64,000 nt of DNA, from contig JBBIVA010000002.1 in NCBI GenBank assembly GCA_037439945.1, positions 1 through 64,000 on the forward strand. Direction: 5' to 3'. The notes under the pieces were generated by a model, which was not told the origin of the DNA, did not search any database, and worked only from the letters and a program-made list of their open reading frames with translations. The position numbers and the translations under genes were made by a program. Positions 26,505 through 35,658 of this stretch are shown here, in pieces. Within the stretch, counting starts at the first letter, position 1; each line of letters begins with the position of its first letter. Source of the stretch: CALEUX01 sp037439945 (GTDB lineage Bacteria > Bacteroidota > Bacteroidia > Bacteroidales > Marinilabiliaceae).

Positions 26505-27302
26505 ATGAGAACTCTCGGATTTAAATATTTATTAATATTGGCTATTGTTGGTATATTTTCTTTTTTTAATAAAACATTTGCACAAAAACCGTTATCCCGG
26601 CCTGCATATGGTCATGGGGAGGAATTACATTATGTAATGTCCTATGGGTTTATGACAGGGGGAAGAGGGGTACTTTCGGTTAAAGATACAACCTTAAACG
26701 GGAAAATAGTTCAACATATAGTTGGGTCGGCACATACAGTTGGTTTGGCCGATGCAGTTTATAAAATCCGTGACAAATATGAAAGTTTTGTAGATGTAAA
26801 AACAGATCTTCCGATTAAATCTATCAGAAATATAAAAGAAGGAAGATATCGTTATTACAACGAGGTTCTTTTTGAACATGGCCCCGACTCAACCCGGCTT
26901 GTAAGCCAAAGGTCAGGAAATAAAACAGTTGCACCTAATATTTATGATATCGTATCGGCCTTTTATATTGCCCGGAAAAAGCATTTTAATGATTCATTGG
27001 CTAAAGGCCAGGTTATAGAGATTGTCACTTATTTTTCTGATAAGGAATACCCGTTAAGAATCCGGTTTAAAGGTATTGAAACCATTAATACAAAATTCGG
27101 GAAGCTTGAGTGTTATAAATTTTCGCCAGTAACCGAGGTAGGTCGTTCATTTAAAACCGAAGATGATATGCATGTTTGGATAACCCGCGACCTAAACCGG
27201 ATACCGGTTCGCATTAAATTCAATCTCGTTGTTGGATCATTTACCTGCGACCTGGAGCAGTTCAGAGGCCTTCAGAACCCGTTCTCCAGTTTTGTTCCAT
27301 AG
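26505..27302 (+). CDS. Exported DUF3108-family protein
   Basis: Product of 265 residues with a signal peptide (MRTLGFKYLLILAIVGIFSF, cleaved around TFAQ). The periplasmic part is beta-rich and has DUF3108 features: GEELHYVMSYGFMTGGRGVL near the start, VDVKTDLPIKSIRNIKEGRY, YDIVSAFYIARK and the ending DMHVWITRDLNRIPVRI. Function in the envelope is not established. It stands alone between tsaB and efp. Confidence 0.8.
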   Translation: MRTLGFKYLLILAIVGIFSFFNKTFAQKPLSRPAYGHGEELHYVMSYGFMTGGRGVLSVKDTTLNGKIVQHIVGSAHTVGLADAVYKIRDKYESFVDVKTDLPIKSIRNIKEGRYRYYNEVLFEHGPDSTRLVSQRSGNKTVAPNIYDIVSAFYIARKKHFNDSLAKGQVIEIVTYFSDKEYPLRIRFKGIETINTKFGKLECYKFSPVTEVGRSFKTEDDMHVWITRDLNRIPVRIKFNLVVGSFTCDLEQFRGLQNPFSSFVP

Positions 27303-27355
27303 CCCGATTTTTCAAAATATAAGACCATAATCATTTTTTTTCCATTGATTTGAAT

Positions 27356-27363
27356 TATTTTTG
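27356..27363 (+). promoter_or_regulatory. -7 promoter element for efp
   Basis: TATTTTTG, exact TAnnTTTG match, 35 bp before the ATG at 27399. Confidence 0.65.
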
Positions 27364-27398
27364 CCACGAAAATAATATTAAACAGAGAAGTTTTTTAT

Positions 27399-27968
27399 AT
27401 GGCAACAACAGCAGATTTTAGGAATGGAATGTGTATTGAGTTCAACGGGCAGTTATTCACAATTGTACAGTTTCAGCACGTAAAACCCGGTAAGGGTCCG
27501 GCATTTGTCCGCACCAAATTAAAAAACATATCTACAGGCCGTGTTATTGAAAACACTTTTACATCAGGGGTGAAAGTTACCGAGGCAAGGGTAGAACACC
27601 GCCCTCACCAGTTTTTGTATAAAGATGATTCCGGTTACAATTTAATGAACCTGGAGTCATTTGAGCAATTTTCAGTAAATGGATCAATTGTAAGCACTCC
27701 GGAATTGCTTCGTGACGGGCAGGAAGTTGATCTTGTTTACCACGTTGACAGTGAAACTCCCCTATTGGTTAATCTTCCTCAATTTATAGTTTATGAAGTA
27801 ACCTACACTGAGCCGGGTATTAGGGGCGATACTTCATCAACTTCGTCACTTAAGCAGGCTACGATTGACACAGGGGCAATTATAATGGTTCCATTATTTG
27901 TTAATACAGGTGATAAGATTAAAGTTGACACAACTGAAAAAACTTACGTGGAAAGAGTTCGCGAATAA
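27399..27968 (+). CDS. efp: Elongation factor P
   Basis: Three-domain protein of 189 residues that relieves ribosome stalling at polyproline. The N-terminal KOW-like domain has the loop VKPGKGPAFVRTKL with the tip lysine at K32; no modifying enzyme is in the window. The C-terminal OB domain ends with the usual IKVDTTEKTYVERVRE. Full length, monocistronic, with its own promoter and terminator. Confidence 0.96.
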   Translation: MATTADFRNGMCIEFNGQLFTIVQFQHVKPGKGPAFVRTKLKNISTGRVIENTFTSGVKVTEARVEHRPHQFLYKDDSGYNLMNLESFEQFSVNGSIVSTPELLRDGQEVDLVYHVDSETPLLVNLPQFIVYEVTYTEPGIRGDTSSTSSLKQATIDTGAIIMVPLFVNTGDKIKVDTTEKTYVERVRE

Positions 27969-27990
27969 AATATATATTTAAGAACACTAT

Positions 27991-28032
27991 AAGGATCCAG
28001 ATTCAATGCGTTGTTTTCCGGATCCTTTTTTA
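27991..28032 (+). terminator. Rho-independent terminator of efp
   Basis: AAGGATCC / GGATCCTT with a 21-nt loop, followed by TTTTTTAT. Confidence 0.75.
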
Positions 28033-28132
28033 TATTAATTTAAGGTCATAAATAAAATAAATAATCCCAATTTATTGAATGTAAGGTTAAAATTGTAAAC
28101 AGGATTTATTAAATGTTTTTTTGACTAACAAT

Positions 28133-28140
28133 TATTTTTG
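28133..28140 (+). promoter_or_regulatory. -7 promoter element for the PP2C phosphatase gene
   Basis: TATTTTTG, exact TAnnTTTG match, 32 bp before the ATG at 28173. Confidence 0.6.
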
Positions 28141-28172
28141 TAAATTTAGGCAGTACAGAGCAGGTTAAAAGC

Positions 28173-29405
28173 ATGATTACACAAACCAAGAAAAGACGCC
28201 TTAAGCTATACAAAGACAGACTAAATATCCTTTTGGACCTGGCCCAGACAATTAACCAGGACCATGGGATTGATGATTTGTTGGCCGAATTTGAAATTTT
28301 GCTTAGGGAAGAACTTGAAGTGGGTAAAATTTTAGTTTATACCTGGACAGATAATGTATGGAAAAACCTTTTGAATTCAGGCGTTACAGCTGAGGAATTG
28401 GAAAAAATAGATGTTGAGAGAGACCTTTTCATTTATCAGGGAATAGAAAATATTACCCTTTCGCCACCCGATAATTTAAAAGGATTTGATGCTGTTATAC
28501 CCCTTTACCACCGGTTAAAACCAATAGGCTACGTTTTAATTGGCGATATGGAGGAAGATTTACAGGGAATTAGCCCAACCATAAAGCACCTTAAGCTTAT
28601 TCAGATTATTTCCAATCTGATAATTGTTTTTATTGAAAATAAGCGGATGCATAAAGCCCTTCTTGAGCAGGAAGCAATGAAAAAGGAGCTTGAACTTGCC
28701 TCGCGAATTCAAAATCAGCTTATCCCTGCTCCACAGGATTTACCACAGCTAAAAAAACTATCGGTTCAGACTATTTACCATCCACACTTGGGAGTTGGCG
28801 GCGATTATTATGATCTTATTAAATTGTCGCGTAATACAATAGGATTTTGTGTGGCCGATGTTTCGGGCAAAGGGATTTCCGCTGCACTTCTTATGTCAAA
28901 CTTTCAGGCTGTTATTCGTTCTTTGTTTACTTCAAGTGTTAGCCTTAAAAAACTTATACATAAGCTTAACCAAAGGGTGAATGAAAGTGCAAATAATGAA
29001 AAATTCATCACTTTTTTTATTGGCAAATATAATCTTACAACAAGGCAACTAACTTATGTAAATGCAGGACATTTACCCCCCCTGTTGTTTGATCCCCAAA
29101 AGGGATACCTTTTTGCACTTGATAAAGGTTGTATTGGGTTGGGAATGCTTGATGTAATTCCGGTGGTTGAAGTTGGGCGTTTGAGGATTAAAAAGGGAAC
29201 AAAGTTCCTGGCATTTACAGATGGATTGGTTGAATTGGAAAGAGGGAATAAAATAACGTCAGGGTTAATGTCAGTTGAAAAAATAATTAGCAATAACCAC
29301 ACAATTGAGCAAAACATTCAAGAAATAAAGGGCTATATAAATAAGCATATCGACAGGAAATCATTTTTTGACGATATTTCCCTCATTGGTCTCGGATTTT
29401 TATAA
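28173..29405 (+). CDS. GAF-like/SpoIIE-type PP2C serine phosphatase
   Basis: Cytoplasmic protein of 410 residues. The N-terminal half (about 15-165) has the length and pattern of a GAF-like sensor domain, then a short coiled coil (ALLEQEAMKKELELASRIQN) leads into the phosphatase domain (about 195-408). Metal-binding aspartates are in GVGGDYYDLI, CVADVSGKGISAALLMS, FTDGLVELERG and FFDDISLIGLGF. RsbU-like proteins of this type dephosphorylate anti-sigma antagonists; no partner-switch partner (STAS/anti-sigma kinase) is seen nearby. Confidence 0.87.
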   Translation: MITQTKKRRLKLYKDRLNILLDLAQTINQDHGIDDLLAEFEILLREELEVGKILVYTWTDNVWKNLLNSGVTAEELEKIDVERDLFIYQGIENITLSPPDNLKGFDAVIPLYHRLKPIGYVLIGDMEEDLQGISPTIKHLKLIQIISNLIIVFIENKRMHKALLEQEAMKKELELASRIQNQLIPAPQDLPQLKKLSVQTIYHPHLGVGGDYYDLIKLSRNTIGFCVADVSGKGISAALLMSNFQAVIRSLFTSSVSLKKLIHKLNQRVNESANNEKFITFFIGKYNLTTRQLTYVNAGHLPPLLFDPQKGYLFALDKGCIGLGMLDVIPVVEVGRLRIKKGTKFLAFTDGLVELERGNKITSGLMSVEKIISNNHTIEQNIQEIKGYINKHIDRKSFFDDISLIGLGFL

Positions 29406-29677
29406 TATTTAATTAACCTACGGGCTTAGCAAAAATCTCATTTTTATATTTGCATGGTTGTGCGAACAATGGGTACCTTTTATATAAATAAATTACTTCG
29501 CAAAAATCAGGTTAAATTTCGGCTTTATCTTCAAGAAAATTGATATTTGGGTGTTTTGAGGTATATATGACAATATTTGGGGATTTAAAAATAGCAGGGA
29601 ATTTTAAATCGCAAAATCACCTCCTGTTTATAACCTGTTATAAAGTAACAGCAATCCGGTATTAAAATCGAAATAAA

Positions 29678-31534
29678 TCAGTGAGGTACTTTACTATTGC
29701 TTGTAGTTGAATTAACATCATGGCTGCTAGGAACAAATCTTTGAATTAACTCCAGCAGATCAGGATAATTTATGGGCTTTGAGATGTATTCATCACATCC
29801 GGCATTTAGTGACAACTCCCGCTCTCCTAACATGGCATACGCAGTTTGGGCAATCACCGGTACCGATTTATTAATTTTTTTAATTTGCCTGGTTGCTTCA
29901 TAGCCATCCATACCCGGCATTTTAATGTCCATAAGTACCAGGTCAATATGTTTCACTTTGCTGAATACTTCAACAGCTTCTTTACCATCCCTAGCCCAAA
30001 TAAGACTCGCATTAAACAGTGAGAGCGCAACTTCCAGATACCTGAAGTTGTCCTCTTCATCCTCAGCCACCAGGAATGTTTTCCCCACCCAGTTAATTAC
30101 CGCCGATGACCAGGGTTGGGACTTGGCAGTGTTGTGAGAGATGATTTTTTGGAACGGAATTGTAAAATAAAAAGTTGTACCAGGTGTTGGTTGTGGTTCC
30201 ACCCAAATATCGCCCCCCATGTGTTTAACTAAATGGCGGGCTATTGTTAAGCCAATGCCAGTGCCTCCATAAAGCTTTTCGTCACTATGGCTGAATTTTG
30301 AAAACCTGTTGAAAATTTCCTCCTCTTTTCCTGCCGGTAAACCAATGCCAGTATCTTTTACATAAAACTGGATAAAATGGTCGCTGTTTAATGAATAACC
30401 AAATTCTATATAACCTTTATCAGTAAATTTAATAGCATTACCAATCAGGTTATTTAGAACTTTTTTAAGGCGGGCGGCATCGGTAAGTATTTGAATCTTT
30501 TCGTCAGAAATTCCTTTTTTCAGATATAGTTTAACACTTGTAATTCCCCTGCGCCGTATTTCATCACTGAAAGCCGTATAAACCTCTTCTAAGACCTGGT
30601 GTAAATGGCATGGGGCATTATGAATTTCAAATTGTCCGCTTTCCATTTTTGAAATATCAATAATATCTTCTACCAACGACATCAGATTTTTACCATTCAG
30701 CTTTATTAAATTAACAAATTCATCTTTTTCATCATCGGTAACACCAGGATGCGAAAGAAGATTTGAAAAACCTAAAATGGCATTCATTGGCGTTCTTATT
30801 TCATGCGACATATTGGATAGGAAGGCGGTTTTTAGCCTGTCTGACTCTTCGGCTTTTTGCCGTGCATATACAAGGTCTTCCTGCTCACGTTGTAAAATTC
30901 GTTGGTATCTCCGCTCCTTTTTTACGGTAAACATCATTCCGTTAAGTAATGATATTAATGGTGAAAGAGTTATCAGGTTTAGAACCAGAAAGGTAATTGA
31001 AAGGTTTATATAAGTATGTAATTTTATGTCAGGGCCATTTGGATGTTCAAAATGGCCCGAATACCAGAAAAAGCCCGCCCCTGTAAGGGTTATTGAACAA
31101 ATTATCAGGTACCATATGCCTGTAACAGCTCCCGACATGGTACCTCCCATTATGGTGGCAGCAAATAAAAAAATCATGCCCATAGTGGAGTTGGGCCCCC
31201 TGAACAGCAAAAAGGTACCTGTAACAAAAAGAATAAATAATACCCAGCCTATTCTGAATGAAAGAGGTATTTTATGAATACTTACTACAAGTAATGAAGT
31301 AACAAAAACAAACGTTGAAAATGCAAAAAACAGATATTGGCCACTCAATAGAAAAAACAGGCCGTAGTAAAGGTAAACGGCAACACCAAAAAATACAACA
31401 GCCAGTGAAAAAAAATGAAATATGCGCTCACGCCAGTACCTGATACCATCACCCGGTAGAGACGATGGCCCCAATTGCCGGTTAATAAAAGCCCGCAAAC
31501 GTCGATATAACACACTTTCAGAAAATTTTGCCAT
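29678..31534 (-). CDS. Hybrid sensor histidine kinase/response regulator
   Basis: Membrane protein of 618 residues. The N-terminal ~200 residues contain about six hydrophobic segments, with no large periplasmic loop. A coiled coil (RILQREQEDLVYARQKAEE) leads into HisKA with the phospho-accepting histidine in NMSHEIRTPMNAILGFSNLL, then HATPase_c with N box LIGNAIKFTDKG, G1 VKDTGIGLPAG and G2 GTGIGLTIARHL. The receiver domain at the C-terminus (about 485-605) has the phospho-acceptor in LVLMDIKMPGMDG. No separate output regulator is adjacent. It is transcribed as a single gene. Confidence 0.92.
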   Translation of the reverse strand: MAKFSESVLYRRLRAFINRQLGPSSLPGDGIRYWRERIFHFFSLAVVFFGVAVYLYYGLFFLLSGQYLFFAFSTFVFVTSLLVVSIHKIPLSFRIGWVLFILFVTGTFLLFRGPNSTMGMIFLFAATIMGGTMSGAVTGIWYLIICSITLTGAGFFWYSGHFEHPNGPDIKLHTYINLSITFLVLNLITLSPLISLLNGMMFTVKKERRYQRILQREQEDLVYARQKAEESDRLKTAFLSNMSHEIRTPMNAILGFSNLLSHPGVTDDEKDEFVNLIKLNGKNLMSLVEDIIDISKMESGQFEIHNAPCHLHQVLEEVYTAFSDEIRRRGITSVKLYLKKGISDEKIQILTDAARLKKVLNNLIGNAIKFTDKGYIEFGYSLNSDHFIQFYVKDTGIGLPAGKEEEIFNRFSKFSHSDEKLYGGTGIGLTIARHLVKHMGGDIWVEPQPTPGTTFYFTIPFQKIISHNTAKSQPWSSAVINWVGKTFLVAEDEEDNFRYLEVALSLFNASLIWARDGKEAVEVFSKVKHIDLVLMDIKMPGMDGYEATRQIKKINKSVPVIAQTAYAMLGERELSLNAGCDEYISKPINYPDLLELIQRFVPSSHDVNSTTSNSKVPH

Positions 31535-31790
31535 GTTTCAGCAAATCCCGTTCAGTTTTTTTGTTTTGTTTATTCCTTTAAAGATAAATATTTAAAGTTT
31601 ACACGTTTTGCTTTGTTGATAATTATTTTTATAAATGTTTGGGATTTAAATTCGATAGTATTTAAAATAAGGAATATACATTGTGATTTTTATGGTTTCA
31701 CAATAATGCAAACTAACGAAATAACTAAAATTGGTCTGAATAAATTGTAAAAAAATACAAATAAAAAAATACTTTAACGTTCAATAAAAA

Positions 31791-31824
31791 ACCCATTAAC
31801 TGTAATAAGTTAATGGGTTTTTTT
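31791..31824 (-). terminator. Bidirectional terminator after tRNA-Leu
   Basis: ACCCATTAACT / AGTTAATGGGT, an 11-bp stem with 6-nt loop and T-runs on both sides; it lies immediately 3' of the tRNA on the minus strand. Confidence 0.88.
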
Positions 31825-31825
31825 G

Positions 31826-31909
31826 TACCCAGAGCCGGGGTCGAACCGGCACGATATTGCTATCACTGGTGTTTGAGACCAGCGCGTCTACCAATTCCGC
31901 CATCTGGGC
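31826..31909 (-). tRNA. tRNA-Leu (anticodon CAA)
   Basis: Cloverleaf on the minus strand: acceptor GCCCAGA/TCTGGGT (with a G-U closing pair), D-arm region GGAATTGGTAGACGC, anticodon stem CTGGT/ACCAG with loop CTCAAAC (anticodon CAA), a long variable arm (TGATAGCAATATCG) as expected of class II tRNAs, and T-arm CCGGTTCGACCCCGG. CCA is not encoded. The variable arm and anticodon agree on leucine. Confidence 0.95.
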
Positions 31910-31938
31910 ATAATAATATGTTTCCATTTTAGAGGATG

Positions 31939-31969
31939 CAAATATATAATATTCCTTTTTCAGTACAAA
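31939..31969 (-). promoter_or_regulatory. Full Bacteroidota promoter of tRNA-Leu
   Basis: On the minus strand TTTG (31966-31969), 19-bp spacer, TATATTTG (31939-31946): an exact TTTG-N19-TAnnTTTG. The element is 30 bp upstream of the tRNA 5' end. Confidence 0.85.
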
Positions 31970-32117
31970 GGAAAAAATGAAGTGAAATTTAAGCACATTT
32001 GATTTTATTTCGCCGTCATACAAGATATTTCTCCAGTCCGTTTTTTTTAATTAAAGTTAAAACTGTGATTCTTTTTTTTATTGAAGAATAGATATGGTAC
32101 AACCACGCTTTATGTGG

Positions 32118-32125
32118 TAAATTTG
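32118..32125 (+). promoter_or_regulatory. -7 promoter element for recO
   Basis: TAAATTTG, exact TAnnTTTG match, 17 bp before the ATG at 32143. Confidence 0.6.
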
Positions 32126-32142
32126 GTGTAAAAATTTTTAAG

Positions 32143-32871
32143 ATGATTGTAAAAACCCGGGGTATAGTGGTTAACCATACCCGCTTTTCTGAGTCAAGTA
32201 TTATTGTGCATGTGTTTACACAGGAGTATGGTATGCAAAGTTATATGGTTAACGGAGTTTTTGGAAGCAAAAGGCGCGACAAGGCAGTTCTTTTACAGCC
32301 ACTTAATATACTTGATATGGAAGCTTATTTTAAACAGGGAAAGGAGGTTCAACGAATTAAAGAGTTTAAACTTGAAAGGCCGTTAATGGTTATCCCTTTT
32401 TTGCAGGAGAGAAGGGCCCAGGCATTTTTTATAACCGAATTGCTCTCTCGTGTATTAAGAAATGAACACACCAACAAACAACTTTTTAAATTTATTACAG
32501 ATGCCATTTTAATACTGGATTCAGAAAGAAAGGGGATTGAAAATTTTCATCTGTTAATCTTTTTTCAGTTAACCCGTTTTTTAGGCTTTTTCCCCAATAA
32601 TAATTATTCAGTTGAATTCAAATATTTTGATTTATATGAGGGGGGTTTTGTAAATACAGAACCACAACATCCTGATTTTTTAAGTGAACCAGAAAGTCTT
32701 ATCTTTCTTCGCCTTTTTGAAACCGGAATTGACGAATTGTCAAAGTTGGCGGTAAATGTTTTTGAGCGAAGGGTTTTGATGAATTCTTTGGTAAGGTTTT
32801 TTGAGTTACATTTTCAAGATGCAGGACGTTTACGTTCGCTTGATGTTTTATCCGACTTGTTTAAGGAGTGA
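32143..32871 (+). CDS. recO: DNA repair protein RecO
   Basis: Recombination mediator of 242 residues that helps load RecA at gaps with RecR. The N-terminal OB fold (MIVKTRGIVVNHTRFSESSI, HVFTQEYGMQSYMVNGVFG) and the helical C-terminal domain (ENFHLLIFFQLTRFLGFFPN) are clear. Zinc-binding cysteines found in some RecO proteins are absent, as in many Bacteroidota. Monocistronic. Confidence 0.92.
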   Translation: MIVKTRGIVVNHTRFSESSIIVHVFTQEYGMQSYMVNGVFGSKRRDKAVLLQPLNILDMEAYFKQGKEVQRIKEFKLERPLMVIPFLQERRAQAFFITELLSRVLRNEHTNKQLFKFITDAILILDSERKGIENFHLLIFFQLTRFLGFFPNNNYSVEFKYFDLYEGGFVNTEPQHPDFLSEPESLIFLRLFETGIDELSKLAVNVFERRVLMNSLVRFFELHFQDAGRLRSLDVLSDLFKE

Positions 32872-33069
32872 TTTTAAAGCATTTAGGCCCAAAGGGTTTT
32901 AGGCCATAAAACTCATTATTTATTTGAAGAAACAAATGTTTTATTTGACCAATAGCATGTTTTAAACGGTTCACAGACGCAATTCAGATGACAGGAGGGG
33001 TTAAAAGATTAAGGGTAATAGTATCCATTGGAGTAATTTTACACAAACTATAAATGATTTATATTTTTA

Positions 33070-34209
33070 ATGATGATGTACCCAAAATTTAATTTCCCGG
33101 ATACGGGTTTGGTTGATGAAATGGCTATGGTGCCTGGTATTTTAAATTTAGCAGGAAACTATTCTGAATTTGATGGCATTACAAAACTTGATGAATTATT
33201 ACTTGAAAATATGCCCAAACGAACCGGTCAGAATGTTTCCGTATTTGGAGAAATCCAGTTACGCGAGCAGGTTTCCAAAAAAATTACATCATTGTATGGA
33301 CATAATTATTCTGCCAATAACGAAATAACCGTCACACAGGGGTCAAATCAGGCGTTTTATGCCTCCATTGCAGCCCTTGTTGGCGAAGGTGATGAAGTAA
33401 TATTATTTGAACCGGCTAATGAAACCTACCTTCCGGCAATTATTTTAAATGGGGGCAAACCGGTATTTATATCTTTAAAAGAGCCTGATTTTCATGTTGA
33501 TTGGGAAGATGTGGTTTGTATGATAAATGCCAATACAAGAATGATTATTATCAACACTCCGCATAATCCCACAGGAATGGTTTTTAATGAGCTGGATATG
33601 CTTAGGCTTCAAAAGATAATTAATGGGACCCGTATAGTTGTATTAAGTGATGAGAGCTTTGAACATATAATTTTTGATGGTATATCCCACCAAAGTGTTT
33701 CTCTCTATCCCAAGCTGGCTGAAAAGAGTGTATTAGTTAACTCTTTTAGCCATACCTGCCAGGTTCCCGGCTGGAATGTCGGGTATTGTGCTGCCCCGGC
33801 GTCAATGATGGTTGAGATACGCCGTGTTTTAAAGATAATGGGCACAGGTGTTTTTGCGCCCTTTCAATTGGCCCTTGCTGAATATATTGGCGATAGGGAA
33901 GGATATCAGAATGTTGGTAAGTACTTCCAGGGAAAAAGAGATTATTTTACTTCTCTAATGGATTCACTAACCCGTTTTGTTGCTGTACCTACTTTCGGGA
34001 CCTTTTATCAATTGTATAGTTATAAGGAAATTTGTGAAGAAAGGGACAAATCAGTGGTTCAGCGTTTGATAAATGAATTTGGTGTTGGTTCGGCCCCTTT
34101 CAGTTCATTTATACATGACCAGTCAAAAAAACCATTGATAAGGTTTAATTTTGCACAGTCAAACGACATTCTTGCAAAGGTAGTTGAGCGTCTTCAAAGT
34201 TTTCATTAA
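33070..34209 (+). CDS. Aminotransferase-fold protein lacking the PLP lysine (class I/II, YbdL-like)
   Basis: Product of 379 residues, related to the methionine/kynurenine-type class I aminotransferases. The fold markers are present: TQGSNQAFYAS, NTPHNPTGMVF (N166), VVLSDESFEHI (D194) and PLIRFNFAQS (R358, carboxylate binding). However, the usual SFSKTYHVTGW motif reads SFSHTCQVPGW, so the Schiff-base lysine is H228. The PLP-stacking tyrosine region (usually DPSYDSY) is EPANETY, and the DExY tyrosine is F197. Classical transamination therefore seems impossible; a non-catalytic or repurposed role is likely. The reading frame is otherwise intact. Isolated gene between recO and tRNA-Arg. Confidence 0.85.
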   Translation: MMMYPKFNFPDTGLVDEMAMVPGILNLAGNYSEFDGITKLDELLLENMPKRTGQNVSVFGEIQLREQVSKKITSLYGHNYSANNEITVTQGSNQAFYASIAALVGEGDEVILFEPANETYLPAIILNGGKPVFISLKEPDFHVDWEDVVCMINANTRMIIINTPHNPTGMVFNELDMLRLQKIINGTRIVVLSDESFEHIIFDGISHQSVSLYPKLAEKSVLVNSFSHTCQVPGWNVGYCAAPASMMVEIRRVLKIMGTGVFAPFQLALAEYIGDREGYQNVGKYFQGKRDYFTSLMDSLTRFVAVPTFGTFYQLYSYKEICEERDKSVVQRLINEFGVGSAPFSSFIHDQSKKPLIRFNFAQSNDILAKVVERLQSFH

Positions 34210-34258
34210 AACCCTGCTATAAAATATAAAATTTAAGTAACCTTTTTCATGAAACTGA

Positions 34259-34289
34259 TTTGGGTTACTCGTATTTTTGGTTAATTTTG
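34259..34289 (+). promoter_or_regulatory. Full Bacteroidota promoter of tRNA-Arg
   Basis: TTTG (34259-34262), 19-bp spacer, TAATTTTG (34282-34289): exact TTTG-N19-TAnnTTTG, 13 bp before the tRNA. Confidence 0.85.
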
Positions 34290-34302
34290 CACCGCAAATT
34301 AT

Positions 34303-34374
34303 GGCCTCATAGTTCAAGGGATAGAACGGAAGTTTCCTAAACTTCAGATTCAGGTTCGAGTCCTGGTGAGGCTA
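34303..34374 (+). tRNA. tRNA-Arg (anticodon CCT)
   Basis: Acceptor GGCCTCA/TGAGGCT with discriminator A, D-arm GTTC/GAAC, anticodon stem GAAGT/ACTTC with loop TTCCTAA (anticodon CCT, reading AGG), T-arm TCAGG/CCTGG. CCA is not encoded. Transposase relics lie directly downstream. Confidence 0.95.
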
Positions 34375-34380
34375 CTAAGT

Positions 34381-34411
34381 CCCCATAATATTAAATTTAT
34401 GGGGCTTTTTT
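34381..34411 (+). terminator. Rho-independent terminator of tRNA-Arg
   Basis: CCCCATAA / TTATGGGG, 8-bp stem, followed by CTTTTTTT. Confidence 0.85.
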
Positions 34412-34621
34412 TCTTCCCATCAATATTCTGGATTGTATAAAAATATCCTAAAATTATTTCCCTTGTTACATTGTTGGCGATCAGTTTTAATCAGGTGATA
34501 TCATTAGTTGTTAAACAGAGTGCGATTAACCTCCTGTTTTCCGCACTTTTCTGCAACACCTTCCTAACTATTTGTAAATCAGTAGTAGAATTTTAAAATT
34601 GGGTGTTACAAAATTTTTAGT

Positions 34622-34812
34622 ATGTTTGTCATAAAGCTACAGAATCGCTCAGGAAGCCTTTCTGTACAAGTAATTCAGAAGGTGCGGGGCAAGTATAAAG
34701 TGATAAAAACATTGGGGTGCTCCACCGCACAGTTGAAGAACTTGTCAATTTGGCCAAACAGGAAATCGAAGAGCTATCTCAGCAGCCCATCCCCGTTAGC
34801 GCGAGTTTGTAA
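34622..34812 (+). pseudogene. N-terminal remnant of an IS1634-type transposase, frameshifted
   Basis: The first ~37 codons (MFVIKLQNRSGSLSVQVIQK, then RGKYKVIKTLGCS) match the N-terminus of IS1634-family DDE transposases. After about 34725 the family-like sequence continues in another frame (TVEELVNLAKQEIEELSQQP, stop at 34810). Full transposases are over 500 residues, so more than 80 percent is missing. No inverted-repeat ends were identified. Confidence 0.7.
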
Positions 34813-34892
34813 CACGTGCTTTGCTTTAAATCATAGAATCACGAATAATTTTTATATAAATACTTATCTTGTATAATCAAATCCTTAATTCT

Positions 34893-35452
34893 ATATCTGA
34901 TAAATACAAGATATACGACAACAGTAAAGCAACTTTTTAACATTAACCGTTGTAGGTTGGATTGATGTTTTTATTCGTAAAAACTATACACATATTTTAA
35001 TTGAATCGCGGCGATTTTATCAAAAAGAAAAAGGCATAGAAATATATGCTTACTGTTTAATGCCAAGTCATCTGCATATTATAGCCAAGGCGGCATCAAA
35101 GCAGAATACATTATCAGAAATTTTGCGGGGTTATAAAAAATTCACATCTAAAACTATTGTTCAGGCAATAATTAATGAACCGGAAAGTCGGCGTGAATGG
35201 ATGCTATCTTACTTTAAAAAAGCCGCTGAGAACCTTAAAAACGTAAGAGATTATAAATTCTGGCAAAATGGTAATCATGCAGAGTTAATAGAATCCAATA
35301 AGTTTTTCGACCAAAAGCTAAACTACACTCATAACAATCCTGTGCATGATCAAATTGTGGAAAAGCCCGAAGATTATTTGTGGAGTTCAGCGCGTAATTA
35401 TGCCGGGTTGAATAATTATCCCGGATTAGTCATTAGAAAGGCAATGAACTAA
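34893..35452 (+). pseudogene. Degenerate REP-associated tyrosine transposase (RAYT/IS200-like Y1 transposase)
   Basis: The C-terminal 130 residues from the ATG at 35060 are intact, with the HUH motif (MPSHLHIIAK) and the Tyr region KLNYTHNNPVHDQIV. Upstream homology continues in the same frame (TVVGWIDVFIRKNY) back to about 34930, then in another frame as SDKYKIYDNSKATF. A one-base loss in a run of five Ts (34934-34938) explains the shift, and the expected ATG before SDKY is ATA (34893). RAYTs mobilise or maintain REP hairpin repeats; this copy overlaps the start of repeat copy A. Probably inactive, unless the 130-residue part is expressed. Confidence 0.72.
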
Positions 35453-35648
35453 TGACTTAGCCGGCATTAACCCTACCGGATGGTAGGTACGGGCTGCTTT
35501 AGAAAAGCTTAATTTGTTTGCATTTCTGGTTACAAATATTTGGTTTTTATTAAGCGGTTTGTCACAATATAAGTCACATAACCAACAAACTAAGACTATA
35601 AATTTTTACTGACGCCATTAAAAAAATCGACTTAAGACAAATTTGGGT
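35425..35648 (+). repeat. RAYT-associated repeat, copy A (224 bp)
   Basis: Begins within the last codons of the RAYT gene (ATTAGTCATT) and runs through CCCTACCGGATGGTAGG, a REP-like hairpin, to GACAAATTTGGG. Roughly 80 percent identical by eye to copy B at 37930-38152 in the same orientation. The two copies enclose the beta-helix lipoprotein gene. Confidence 0.7.
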
Positions 35649-35658
35649 TAATTTAATA

